Origin: Alternaria dauci
Taxonomy: Eukaryota > Ascomycota > Dothideomycetes > Pleosporales > Pleosporaceae
Assembly: GCF_042100115.1 (NCBI RefSeq)
Contig: NC_091280.1
Location: forward strand, 868,001 to 932,000
Direction: 5' to 3'
Length of the DNA: 64,000 nt
Under the pieces are notes generated by a model. The model saw only the letters and a program-made list of their open reading frames with translations, was not told the DNA's origin and did not search any database. The first letter of the stretch is position 1; each line of letters begins with the position of its first letter. Of the stretch, positions 43,601 to 54,749 are shown piece by piece. Made by a program: the position numbers and the translations under genes.

Positions 43601-46600
43601 GTGGCTGCAGATGGCGGATGCATACCACAAGTTTACAACGATTGAGCTCCTAAGGGAGCTTCGAATGACTGCGGGCACTACGTTTGGCACAGGTATGAAA
43701 GAAGCACTTGTGGCTTTTGGAGTGGCTGTAAGCAAGCTTCAGCGGTTACTTCGCATTCAAGATGCTCAGAAGAGGTGCAAGAGCCAGCAAGAGCGGGATG
43801 AATGGGCGAACAAGGGCCATGGTAATTGGAGCCCCATGACCTTTCCGGATTGGTTATTGTTAGAGATCGATGGCGATATCCTTCTCCGGGATGAGCAGGT
43901 ACAAGTCGCCCTAGCAACAGTCTCACCACAGACAAACGAGAACTCAGTCCTGCAACTATTGATGGGCAAGGGAAAGACGTCTTGTATCCTCCGTAAGTGC
44001 CGAGTTAGATATCCTGGTCATCATAAACTGACGTTTCACAGCTATGGTAGCAGCTCTCCTTGCTGACCAAGAAAACCTCGCTCGCGTCGTGGTACCGAGA
44101 GCTCTTCTACTACAGTCGGCGCAAGTGATGCAAGCGAAACTCGGTGGCTTAGTTGATCGCGAACTGATGCATATACCTTTCTCTCGAAAGACATCGCCTG
44201 CCAAAGCATTGATGAGCCTATACGGAAAGCTGCACGCACGCTTGAAGGCTCGCCGTGGTATACTCATCGCATTGCCAGAGCATATCCTCTCGTTCAAGCT
44301 GAGTGGGCTGCAACAGCTTTGTGACGACAAACTCGAATCAGCTTCTGTGATGATACAGACACAGCGTTGGTTGGATGAGCATACTCGCGATGTTCTGGAT
44401 GAATGCGACGTATCCTTAGCTATCAGGACTCAACTTATCTATCCATCTGGTACCCAGACGACAGTGGATGGTCACCCAATGCGATGGCAAGTAACGCAGG
44501 CTGTACTCCACCTGGTCAAGGACTTCTCTTCGAGTGTTCAATCACGCTACCCTTGTAGCATTGAAGTGGTTAACCGTGGGGCTGCCGGGTTCCCTCTTCT
44601 CTACTTCTTGCGCAAAGATGCCGAAGACTATCTGATCGAGCTCTTGGTCAAGATCATCTGCAAGGGGCAGACTCCGTTGATACTTCCTTGCGCCGAGTAC
44701 CCAGCTGCTCTCATGAAAGACATACAGGGCTACATCTCGAAACCAGCCGTGCGCAGTCAAACCATTTCCAGAATAACTAGCTTCTTCCGGGACAAACCAA
44801 CTTTCATGCGCACTGTGAACTTGCTCCGTGGCATGTTCGTACATCGCATTCTGATAACAACCCTCAAGAAGCGCTGGAACGTACAGTATGGACTACATCC
44901 GACACGAGCACCGATAGCAGTACCGTACCTCGCGAAGGGCGTACCTTCTCCTACGGCCGAGTGGGGGCATCCCGATGTCGCTATCACCTTGACATGCTTG
45001 TCGTTCTATTATCAAGGTCTCAACGTCCCGCAGTTCAAAGAAGCCTTTGCTCATCTTGTTAAGACTGACGAGCCGAGCATCCAGTATGAAAAGTGGTTTC
45101 CAAAGGGAATTGACATCCCGAAAGAATTGGATGATTATGCGGCAATCAATGCCGAGGATATGCGGCAACTGGGAGAGCTTTATCAGGTCGTACGCTATAG
45201 CGCCTCTCTCATGGACTTTTACTTGAACAACTTTGTGTTTCCCAAGTATGCGAAGACCTTTAGCCTCAAGCTCCAGGCATCGGGTTGGAACCTTTTTCCA
45301 TCCTCTCAAGACAACAAGGGACCTCGTGTTACCGGTTTCTCGGGTACGAATGACTCCAGGCATCAACTTCCCTTACTGGTGCAACAGCGGGATCTTCCCC
45401 AGTTAGCGCATACAAATGCGCAAGTGCCATATTATCTACTAGCACCTCGCAACCAGTGGTATGTGCGCATGACGTTCGCTGATGGAGCACGTTGGACCGA
45501 AACAGACCTGATCAACAACCTCGCGAATTCCTACAGCGATATACCAAATAATGGCCACTACTCAAATGGATCTCATCAATTCGGGCGGATCAGGATCCTG
45601 ATCGATGCGGGTGCGCAAGTGCTTGAGCACTCGAATAAAAACTTTGCCAAAGCTTGGCTAGATGCCGATAAAGAAGCTGCAGCGGCTGTGTACTTCGACG
45701 ATGATCACCGTGTATGGGTGTTGTACGGCACAGGTAGATGTATACCACTCGTAGCATCTCCATTTGTCGACGATCTGGATCGATGTGTCGTATACTTAGA
45801 CGAGAGTCATTGTAGAGGAACTGATATCAAATTCCCACCAAATGCGAGGGCTGCTTTGACTCTTGGGCAACATCTGACAAAAGATACCCTGGTACAAGCG
45901 GCCATGCGTTTACGACTTCTTGGCCAGACCCAATCAGTCACCTTCTTCTCTCCCGTTGAGGTTCACCAAGGGATATTGGATCGATTACCCAAAGGGACTA
46001 GCGTTTACCACCAACCGACATCAGGTGACGTGCTTCGCTGGGTGTTCGGTCAGACTTGCGACACTATGGAACAGCTAGAACCGTCTTATTTCGCTCAAAC
46101 CTTGCAGTATCTGCAGCAAGAGCAGGCCAGGTTGGAGCATCCAGAATATTTGCAGGATCCTTCATCACGAGAGGCTTTCCTCGCCACTGTTCGCATCAAA
46201 GAGGCTCTTTCTCTGAAACAGCTCTATGAGCCAAGGGGCGAGCTCCATCGGCGTGCTGCTGCTGATACAGCCACCATCCAATGGAAACCTCCGTTACACA
46301 GCATCTACGCTGAGCTTGTGGATCGTAAGAAACGCTTCCAGGATCGAGGTTCCGCTGTCCATGCATCAGCGCTAGAGGAAGTGGAGATTGAGCAAGAGCG
46401 CGAGGCCGAGCGTGAGGTGGAGATTGAGGTTGAAAACGTTCGCGAGGTTCAACAAGTCCTTCTATACAACGCTCACAAGACCAAAAAGCTGCACGAAGAT
46501 ATCAAGCATTTCGCAGCGTTCGGGCATCTTGTTCCAGGAAGCGATGCTTATCAGCCAATGTTTTCGGTGCTAGGACGAACGACTTCACTGGGCCACAAGC

Positions 46601-47444
46601 ATACGGTGAATTCATCCATGAAGTCAGGCCTGTGGATCTCAGCCGAATTTTCGCGTACCATCGAAATCTACGCGCCCAATGACAACTATATCCGACCTTC
46701 CCACTGGGTTCTCTGGAGTACAGTCGGTCAACAAGCGCTTCTTATCAGCCCTGAGGAAGCCAATCAGCTCATACCGATCATGCAAGAGCAGCAGCAAGCA
46801 TTGCTGAATGACGGTAGCGTTCACCTTATCGTCTACGCTGCACCTGTCACTAGAAGGATGCTTCAATTCAACCAGCTGGACTACTACGCGATGCCAGCTT
46901 TACCCACCAACTTTGAAGCGCCTATCTGGCTTCGGGTCGAGATGGGTCTTTTCGCCGGGCGGCTCTACCTAGAGTGGGATGAGTACTACCTACTGCTTGA
47001 ATACCTTGGTCTTGATGAGAATCTATCTCAGCATCCCGAGAAGGATGCGTTCGCAAAGAAGCCTCTCACCTTCGGTATGTATGTCGGACACGTAGCAGGT
47101 AATGGTCTACTAATACAAGCACAGTACACGAGTGGCTGGCTCTCCGCCGCAAAGGTCAGGACTTTGAGCATACTCCCATGGGATTCGTTACTGCTGGTAA
47201 GCCGCTTACGGAAAATCATCCATTCTTCCGCAAACTAGCACACGGAGACGATCCCGCCCTACGTCAGCATGTCGCCCGTGCAGTACCCGGTCAGCTGGAT
47301 GCTTTGGAAGATGAGGAGGAAGATGATGATCATGATGAGGAGGAGTTTGTTCCTGCTGTTGAGCATGTCGACGACTCTGAAGGCGAGGACGAAGATTTTG
47401 CATCGAGTGACGAGGCATTTGTTGATGCGGAGGATGGGGAGTAA
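37609..47444 (+). CDS. Giant DUF6606-DUF3638-DUF3645 protein, helicase/SecA-like ATPase motifs
   Basis: The 3209-aa protein is assembled from five exons (introns 37956-38001, 38097-38157, 43993-44041, 47075-47124); exon 3 alone is 5.8 kb. The N-terminus (LHVAPQNCALLVYSQE...VFEAFETSATADKVLAAKGALQWDFPGCAVSVPA) fits the DUF6606 domain. The ATPase-like part starts near 2030 (WSPMTFPDWLLLEIDGDILLRDEQVQVA). It has a Walker-A-like MGKGKTS at 2083-2089, a Walker-B-like LDEC at 2211-2214, GFSGTND at 2524-2530, LDESHCRGTDIKFP at about 2678-2691 and DTLVQAAMRLRLLGQTQSVTFFSP after it; this matches DUF3638/DUF3645. The last motifs look like SecA's TGTA, GRGTDI and QxxGRxGR boxes, which is my inference. 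A charged helix (EIEQEREAEREVEIE) lies near 2880, and the tail is very acidic. The start GCCGCCATGG is strong. There is no signal peptide or membrane segment. Biological role unknown. Confidence 0.9.
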
Positions 47445-48109
47445 ACTTAGGCGCTCAGCGCGCCGTTTGGCAAATGTATAATAGCACAATAGCAACACGT
47501 AGAGGCTCATGTGTATTTCGCAGTTGGCTGAAGGTACTGACTCATCTTATGCAAATGTGACAGGTGGCAACTAGAGGTTTGTGGAACTCCGACGGGTGCG
47601 AGGCTAAGGTATTGTGATTTGCCGAACCAGCCGACTGGTAGGTAATAAATATTGCTATATCCATATAGTATGGTACAATGAAGGGTATCTCCGCATCCAA
47701 GGTAAGGGTACATAAACCTGCACGTCCTGCACTCAAGACCTCCTTGGCCTCTTACTCCTCGGAACCACGTTTCTTCTCCATCGGCAGTGTGGCACTGCCC
47801 CTTCCTTCCGGTTGTGCGGGTCTGCTGAGCCACACCTTATCGCGCCAAGCATGTCCAAGACATGTAGTGTGTGTATCGAACTCGGATCAAGCGAGGGGAC
47901 TGCGCTAGTGGTGCCTCATACGGATTCGGTCGAGTTGACGCGGGTGTACATGGGGGAGCGCGACGTCTTCCACACGGCGAACTTCCTCACTGCGAAACTG
48001 CACGGTATAAGTCTACATTCTCTCACAATTGGAAAAACCACACTCTTCGACGCCACTCCGTCTATCGCGCTTCCACGGAACCAATTGTGACTATATAGAA
48101 ATAGACTTA
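47445..48109. other. Intergenic between convergent genes
   Basis: 3' flanks of the giant gene and the CE5 esterase gene. Small ORFs only, no recognised feature. Confidence 0.5.
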
Positions 48110-49035
48110 CTAGAGGACGAACAGCACAAAGATGAGGACGAAGATGTTGGCGACGGGATGGGAGATGGTCTGGTGCAGCATGCTCTTCGCACCCGACGTG
48201 CGGTCACCGCGCTCGGCTTTCTTGGCGAGGTCAATGACCCATTGCGCTGCCTCATCACCGAACAGATCGAAGTAGTTCAAGTGCTTGGACATGTCTTTGT
48301 TCTCGCTTTGGGGTGCACAAATCGGGTCGCCAGGCTGGCAGTATTCGCGGAGCTTTCCAGCATCAGCATAGGGCTGGAGTCCTGCATTCTGCTCCGCTGT
48401 TCGTGGTGCGCCGCCATTTGAGATTTCGCCGCCGCCGTGGGTGAAGGTTTGGTTTGCGGATCGTCGTGTAGGGCCGAAGACGACTGCGGCTGCGACTGTA
48501 AACGTGTCAGTGTACATTTTTGGATTGGATCTGATAGCCGAAACGTACTCTTGGAGCCAGGCGCACTTGCAATGTCCATGGCTGGGTTGTCTTCTTGAGT
48601 GCATCCCCATAGCGGACCACCACCGCCACCAAGCACATCGAGCATGACGCTTCCACCCTGGCTGAAGCCCATGACGATCAGGTGGCTGTCTGGGCATCGG
48701 GCAGTGTAGTTCCTCATCTGCTCAGCGCCATTGATGGCGCCCTCGTGCGAGGATATGCACCATCGCTCTCCACCGTTCATGGCCCAGTACTGTACATCCT
48801 CATATCCGCAGGCCTTGGGGTTTTCCTTGGTATTGAGGGCGTTGCACACTTTACCGACAGTCTCGATGACGTGACCTGGGTAAGGCGAGGTAGAGCCGCG
48901 GGCGAGGAAGTGATGGTAGGTCTGGCATTCGTCCGTCTTGAGGGCTTCAAATTGTGGACAGTCTTCAAGTTTGGTGCACACAGCGAATGCGGCGGAGGCG
49001 TAGAGAAGCGCCGAGAGCGCTATCCGGGGTATCAT
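48110..49035 (-). CDS. Secreted CE5 esterase (cutinase/acetylxylan esterase family), possible GPI anchor
   Basis: The 290-aa serine esterase is predicted to hydrolyse cutin or acetylxylan outside the cell. Signal peptide: MIPRIALSALLYASAAFA. The nucleophile is Ser125 in GFSQGG, and the intron at 48496-48548 (53 bp) restores GSKIAAAVVFGPTRR. Asp219 lies in CQPGDPIC and His234 in KHLNYF, so the triad is complete. Cys pairs are as usual for the family. After the catalytic domain comes DLAKKAERGDRTSGAKSMLHQTISHPVANIFVLIFVLFVL: a spacer, a small-residue stretch and a terminal hydrophobic segment, as in GPI-anchor signals. This is unusual for CE5 enzymes, which normally end soon after the His helix. 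I chose ATG 49035 over 49062 because it places the signal peptide at the very N-terminus. Cutinase versus acetylxylan esterase is not decided. Confidence 0.93.
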
Positions 49036-51278
49036 GGTGGCTGTGGAGATACGAGAAGGCAAGAGTGAGCGACGTAAGAAAGAGCGACTCGGTAAGGGTA
49101 GGTGGAGCGGTACGTGTCTCGGAGACTGTCTATGGAGAAAACAGGGAAATGGGCGGGATGGCTGCTCGAACAGACGACAAGGGAAAAGGCGACGACGGAA
49201 GGTGAGAAAGCAGAGACATCACGTCGAAGATGGGTTGGACGGGGCCACCCATCTCTCGTTTCATCTCCTGGCGTTCCTGGGGAAAAGCATGCGCGTACCG
49301 GGAGACGCCAAGAGGACAGTCGACATGCTTGATACTCCTCCGCGGCCCTGAATGGTTTGAGAATGGTCAAGATAGCCGTCAGCCAAGCTTTTTGGCGCCT
49401 TCCCGCTCGGAAAGAACGGCTGCTAGTGCACGCGTGCGCCTGTCAGCCCGCCTCACAGCCACACCAGCGCCGCACCTTGGGCAAATGCTGCCGAGCGCGC
49501 GATACGAGCGGACGAGGCGCGAGGCTTGTACGGCGAAGAAACGAAAGTCGTGTTTTGTGAGGCGACCGAACCGCGCCAGCTGCAAAAAAACCATCCCACG
49601 GTGCAGGTGGGCCAGGTGGAAATTGTAAAGGACCCGTGAGAAAATCAAAGTCGCACATGACTCAGCTTGACGCGTAACCCGAAATGCATGCCCACTCAAT
49701 AAGGGGTCTCTCATCAACCATCCATCCCTTCCACCCACGCAACCTGTAACCGAGGATATCCACGATGGCATCCCCCAATGATCACAATTTCTCCTCGTCT
49801 GACCTGTTCACTCGAGAGATCGCGGGGAATCACTCGGAAGTCTGCACGATAATCTGACTGATCTGACAGCTTTCCAACTTAACAGGGCCATCCAAGAGCA
49901 ACACTTTCGTCATCCAGAGCGACATGCCAGCAGCAGAACACTGCGCGATCCATATGCGACTTTCCATGCGACTTCCCACGCGACTCCATCTACGGCCAAT
50001 TGGTACCTTGCAGCGGAAATGGAGTGATGATTGATGTATCGCAACCCGCGCGAGCTGCACTGTCTGCCATTTCCTTCACTCGTAGGCCAACGCCGAGGGC
50101 TTCTGCAGCTCTGTACTTGACAAGAGCGACATCGATGAAGAAGAAATGGCTTCCCATTCAAACACCGCCATTCCATTCGCGTCGTCTGGCTCGTTCTGGG
50201 CTGTGATTGTCGACAGGCCTGCGGAGCTGTCAAAACGCATCGCAAACATCTGGCTTCGAGGTTCGTCGCGCGACGCTGCCCTTGGCCATCACAACTCCTT
50301 CGCCATGCCAAACGTCCGTGCGTCTAGGCTTCCCACTGCCTCACTTTCAGTGGATGTAACATGGTGAGATTGAGGATTGCGCCCGACGTTTTACCGCGCG
50401 AAGTTTTTGCATCCACTGCCAGTGCGATCCAGCGTAACCTTGTCCCGGATGTCTTCTTCCTGTCTCCTGGCAGAGTTGGCCCAGAAAAATCATTCGACGT
50501 CTGTTCATCGTCTGAATATTCGGAGAGTAGCTGGCATTGGGAGTCCGCTTGCACCACTCGCTTTCCGAGGCTTGGACATTCATCACAAGTTGCCCAGACC
50601 TATGACGATGGTGGCCAAGCTACCGGATGCCACACCGGCCTGCTTCGGCACTCGTCTCGCGTTATCGAATGCGGCTCTCGCTAGCGCCCTCGCTCCCGAC
50701 GTGGATGAACATTAGATGTCACCACGACCCTTCTCCGCATGCCATGCAGCTTTTGATAGGAACGGGATCGTGGCAAGGCTGCGCATCGTCCGGAAGGACC
50801 CAGCGTGCCGCACTTGCGTGTTTCGCCAAACACCAACTCGGTCCCTTTACTAACAGCTTCATCTATACGGCATCTGGGGAGGCCCACATGCCTGAAGTGG
50901 ATAAAAGAGCCATTTGGACTGCACGCTTCCAAGAGACCCTGCAGCGAGTGCCACCAGCTATTGGGTGCACAGTCCCCGTTAGAGTTCGGACGCATTTCTC
51001 ACCACGCTATCAACAGCTACTGTTCTTGGTCCGAGTGCGATGTGCAGCAGTACGTAATTCTCCATGTACTTGGATTCCTCCACATTGCGCTGAGACCATT
51101 TCATCTCTCTTTCTTCATCCTTTTCTTTATCTGCTCAGCTTAGCCTGCATCCAACTTGTTCATCAACGAGCTCCTTTCCTCAGTTCGTCCTTGTCATTTT
51201 CTTTTAATCCTCCCATCCTCACTATATTCAGTACGAAAACGATACATGCAGGCGTAAGTGCTTGTTGAACTCCTAACC
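49036..51278. other. Intergenic, 2.2 kb, divergent promoters
   Basis: Between the CE5 gene (-) and the amino-acid permease gene (+). Many overlapping ORFs occur on both strands (up to 213 codons at 50627-51268), none with recognisable similarity. The last 200 bp are pyrimidine-rich (CTTTCTTC tracts), typical of a fungal 5' leader. A GTAAGT at 51254 just before the ATG could mark leader splicing, but no suitable acceptor was identified. Confidence 0.5.
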
Positions 51279-52904
51279 ATGGACCACAAAGATCTCGCAT
51301 CTGCCCACGGCGACATTCCCAAGCAACACCCAAATGAACTTAACGACAAGCCCAACGCTCTCAATGCCCTACCCATATCTGCCCAGCGACCTACACTTGC
51401 CCTTGCAGCAGACCCGACCCACGATCCGCAAGACCCTTTGCAACAGAAGAAGCACGGAGACCCCGAGAAACTCGACACCTATTCCGAAAACGATACCAAC
51501 CTAGGCGACGTGTCTGACATTCAGAATGCAAGCAAACGACCCACAAGCAGTGCTGACACCAAGAAACTCAACACCACACAAACTGTCATCATCTTCATGA
51601 CGAACGAGATTGGAATCGGCATGTTGTCATTGCCGGCCGCTCTCAACACCCTCGGGTTCTTCCCAGGCATCGTAGCCATCGTCGGCATGGGAATGCTTAG
51701 CTTGTACACCGCCTACAACCTCATTCAGTACTGGCGCAAGTATCCTTACATGCTCAACATTGTCGACTATGGACGCGTCCTTGGCGGTCCTTGGCTCGAA
51801 GCCGTCTTTGCCGTTGGTTTCTTGATTAACATGGCCCTCATAAGCGCATCGGCAGTCGTCACCATCTCCATCGGTCTCAACACTGTAAGCGACCACGCGA
51901 CCTGCACGGTCGCCTTCACAGTCATCGCAGCCATTGCCATGTGGGCTATGTGCGTACCCCATAGCATGCGCTTCGTATCATGGGCGTCTTGGCCCTGCAC
52001 CATATCAGTCTTTGCGGCCGTAATATTCGTCATGGTCGTCCTTGGCGTACAAGGTCCCCGGAACGCAGGAGCACCACTCAACCTCAAGGCCATCGGGAAT
52101 CCCACTTTCACGGAAGCTGTCGCCGCTTTCTTGAACATCGCTTTTGCTTTCAGTGGAAACCAGGCCTTTCCGACCGTCATTTCTGAGATGGAGAACCCCT
52201 CTCGTGACTACCCACGCGCTGTCACAATCGAAAAGTGCGCCGCTACCACGATCTACGCCGTTGTCGCGGCTGTTGTCTACGCACTTTCTGGTGAGTCGGT
52301 CGCCTCACCAGCGCTAGGATCTCTCCAGCCCTTAATGGCAAAGGTTGCCTACGGAATCATCTTCATTGGACTTCTCGGAACCGGTTTGGTGTTCGGTATG
52401 ACCGCCGCGCGCTACTTGCAGGTCTTCTTCTTGCGCGGGATTGGCACTCGGCAGGCCAAGAAAAATGGAAGCTTCAACGAAGAAAGCTCGTCTACCTCAG
52501 AGACATCGCGTGGCCGCCGCTCTTCCGTCGCTATGAGCCACATTGGTCAGAAAACCGAATGGGCTGTCTGGATCTTCTCCGTCACCCTGTTCTGGGTTGT
52601 CGTCTGGATCCTCGCCAATGCCATTCCAGTATTCAATTCGCTGCTCAATATTTCGGCTGCGCTTTTGCTGTCATGGTTTACTTGGGGTGTCACTGTGTTG
52701 TTCTGGTTCCATCTCAACTGGAACGGCAAGTGGCACTCAAGCAAGAAGAATATTGCGACAGCCGCATTCAACGTGTTCATCATGTGTGTCACCCTTTTCA
52801 TGGTGGTACCTGGCATGTATGCCAGTATCGACGCCTTGTTGAACGTTTTTGCCACTACGGACGTCAATGGTGCCTTTACGTGTGCAGATAACAGCATTTT
52901 GTAA
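51279..52904 (+). CDS. Amino-acid permease, AAAP family (Mtr-like)
   Basis: This 541-aa intronless plasma-membrane transporter probably imports neutral or aromatic amino acids with protons. A hydrophilic N-terminus of about 105 residues precedes eleven membrane helices. The first helix carries FMTNEIGIGMLSLPAALNTLGFFPG, the AAAP signature seen in Neurospora Mtr. Further helices include TEAVAAFLNIAFAFSGNQAFPTVISEMENPSRDYPRAV, also characteristic. A cytoplasmic Ser-rich loop (NEESSSTSETSRGRRSSVAMS) lies before the last helices and may be phosphorylated. ATG 51279 (CTAACCATGG) is the first ATG of the frame; the codons before it lack one. No partner gene lies next to it. Confidence 0.93.
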   Translation: MDHKDLASAHGDIPKQHPNELNDKPNALNALPISAQRPTLALAADPTHDPQDPLQQKKHGDPEKLDTYSENDTNLGDVSDIQNASKRPTSSADTKKLNTTQTVIIFMTNEIGIGMLSLPAALNTLGFFPGIVAIVGMGMLSLYTAYNLIQYWRKYPYMLNIVDYGRVLGGPWLEAVFAVGFLINMALISASAVVTISIGLNTVSDHATCTVAFTVIAAIAMWAMCVPHSMRFVSWASWPCTISVFAAVIFVMVVLGVQGPRNAGAPLNLKAIGNPTFTEAVAAFLNIAFAFSGNQAFPTVISEMENPSRDYPRAVTIEKCAATTIYAVVAAVVYALSGESVASPALGSLQPLMAKVAYGIIFIGLLGTGLVFGMTAARYLQVFFLRGIGTRQAKKNGSFNEESSSTSETSRGRRSSVAMSHIGQKTEWAVWIFSVTLFWVVVWILANAIPVFNSLLNISAALLLSWFTWGVTVLFWFHLNWNGKWHSSKKNIATAAFNVFIMCVTLFMVVPGMYASIDALLNVFATTDVNGAFTCADNSIL

Positions 52905-53636
52905 ACGATTGATGCTGCAAGATAAATGAATCAATATTTTAATTTCTACCGTCTCCATAGTAGCCTATTTCAAATACTTTCGTCACATTGTATTGACTTA
53001 CTCATGATACCATTTGTCTTGTCTCCATCTACACGATATCCATGATGCAACCCAATGGTTCCGAAGAATACTGTCTTGCATTTTGCGAGACGTTGGCTTC
53101 GGTACCGAACGCACAAGCCTTGCTTGAGGTTTTCAAGATTAGCTCCCGGCCACCACCGAAAAACGACCGCAACTGCCGAACCACAATCCCTGGACGTATC
53201 TTCAAGTTAGAGCACATACGTCCGGACTACGATGGACATGGTTCCTACAGTTTTGACACGGATTTGACATGTCCGCGTCGTGAGTACCCATGCCAGAAAA
53301 CGTGGTTGAGGAATTACATCACCGCTACATCATGCCGACAATCCGCTTCCAAACATCACGCCGTTTTGCCTCCCATATTTCAGGGTCTAGTCTGTCTACT
53401 TCCGAATTTGTGCTACCCATGCAGGAACAACGGCTGCGCATAGGCTAGGAATCAATGTAAGGATCATTGCCGCATCATACAAGGTGCTCGCCCATGCTGC
53501 CGACGACTTGCCGTGGCCTCGATCTGGCTGACGCGCGAGTATAACAATACGCGGGAGGCCACGAAGCATCGAAACCATATCCAAGTATTGATTTTTTTAC
53601 TACATATCTCTACTCAAATTACGTACAATTGCAAAG
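52905..53636. other. Intergenic with one unsupported ORF
   Basis: The ORF 53042-53443 (133 codons, MMQPNGSEEYCLAFCETL...) has no recognisable similarity and no neighbouring support; I do not annotate it as a gene. The remainder is 3' flank and the promoter of the next gene. Confidence 0.45.
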
Positions 53637-54749
53637 ATGCAGCACGTCCTACAAGCTGGTCTTTCCTCGGGGATGTCAGCCGTAAGTGGCATCCACAGCG
53701 GCAAGCACACCAAACCCAACCCGGTGGACCCTTCTTTTGATGGCCTTGCCGCCGTAATGCCAGAGGATTGGATCCCAACCGCGGACACCAAGGTTGTATA
53801 CAAGGGCAAGAACGGCGATGTCCACGCACCGCCACTATGCATCGGCGCGTGGTCGTGGGGCGACACGTCGACCTGGCACTGGAGGCCTGAGGAAGAGCCA
53901 CATGTGGCTGCAGCCTGGAAGCATTGCCTCAGCAAAGGCGTCAATTTCATCGACACTGCCCAGGTCTATGGTACAGGAATGAGCGAAGTAATCTGCGGAA
54001 GATTAATCCAGGGCCTTCCTAGAGACAGCTTCTTTATACAAGACAAGTTCTTCGTTGTACCACAAGCAAAAGATATCCTTCACCCTACAATGGCGCCACT
54101 GAAGAAGCTCGAGACCTCACTCAAGAACTTCGGTCTCGACTACATCGACATCTACCTCGTCCATGGACCCATCCATCTCCAGACCATTCCCATGATTGCC
54201 AAAGGCATGGCTGAATGCGTGGAGAAGGGCATGACCAAGACCGTTGGCGTAGCAAATTACAGCCTCGTAGACATGATCAAGATGTCGGACGAACTAGCCA
54301 AGTACGGCGTCCCCCTTGCTATCAACCAAGTCGAATTCTCCGTGCTCCGCCGCGAACCCGAACTCTCTGGTCTCCTCCAAGCCTGCAAAGAACGCGGTAT
54401 TGTCCTGCAGTCGTATTCTTCGCTTGCTCAAGGCCGTCTCACAGGCAAATACACGGTAGACAACCCGCCGCCAAAGACATATCGCTTCTCTAGCTATGAT
54501 ATGAAGGATATCGAGCCGGTCAATGCTGTGCTGAAGAAGATTGCGGATAAGCGCGGTGTACCACTGAGTGCTGTGGCGTTGAACTATAATTTGTGTAAGG
54601 GAATCACACCTGTTTGCGGTGTGAGGAAAGAGGAGCAGGCGGTCAACAATTGCGCGGCGTTGGGGTGGAGGCTGAGTAACGAGGAGATTCGGGTGATTGA
54701 TAGTGTGAGCTTCCAAGGTCATACTACGAGTTTGTGGCAGCAGGGTTAG
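53637..54749 (+). CDS. Aldo-keto reductase
   Basis: The 370-aa NADPH-dependent oxidoreductase has a TIM-barrel fold. The catalytic tetrad is complete: Asp106 and Tyr111 in FIDTAQVYG, Lys137 in QDKFF and His176 in LVHGP. VGVANYSLVDM and INQVEFSVLRR are the usual beta-strand motifs. LQSYSSLAQGRLTGKY and VCGVRKEEQAVNN form the cofactor-binding end. An N-terminal extension of about 50 residues (MQHVLQAGLSSGMSAVSGIHSGKHTKPNP) precedes the barrel and may be a targeting or regulatory segment. The substrate is unknown; sequence resembles the bacterial/plant YghZ- or IolS-like branch rather than aldose reductase. Single exon. Confidence 0.93.
   Translation: MQHVLQAGLSSGMSAVSGIHSGKHTKPNPVDPSFDGLAAVMPEDWIPTADTKVVYKGKNGDVHAPPLCIGAWSWGDTSTWHWRPEEEPHVAAAWKHCLSKGVNFIDTAQVYGTGMSEVICGRLIQGLPRDSFFIQDKFFVVPQAKDILHPTMAPLKKLETSLKNFGLDYIDIYLVHGPIHLQTIPMIAKGMAECVEKGMTKTVGVANYSLVDMIKMSDELAKYGVPLAINQVEFSVLRREPELSGLLQACKERGIVLQSYSSLAQGRLTGKYTVDNPPPKTYRFSSYDMKDIEPVNAVLKKIADKRGVPLSAVALNYNLCKGITPVCGVRKEEQAVNNCAALGWRLSNEEIRVIDSVSFQGHTTSLWQQG

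Noticed and set aside
50627..51268. 213-codon ORF upstream of the amino-acid permease
   Set aside because: Low-complexity, no recognisable domain, runs through the pyrimidine-rich leader of the permease gene.
51254..51290. Possible leader intron starting GTAAGT before the permease ATG
   Set aside because: The only nearby acceptor would give an intron of about 37 bp, shorter than any other in the window.
53042..53443. 133-codon ORF between the permease and aldo-keto reductase genes
   Set aside because: No similarity, no splice support; kept only as a note.
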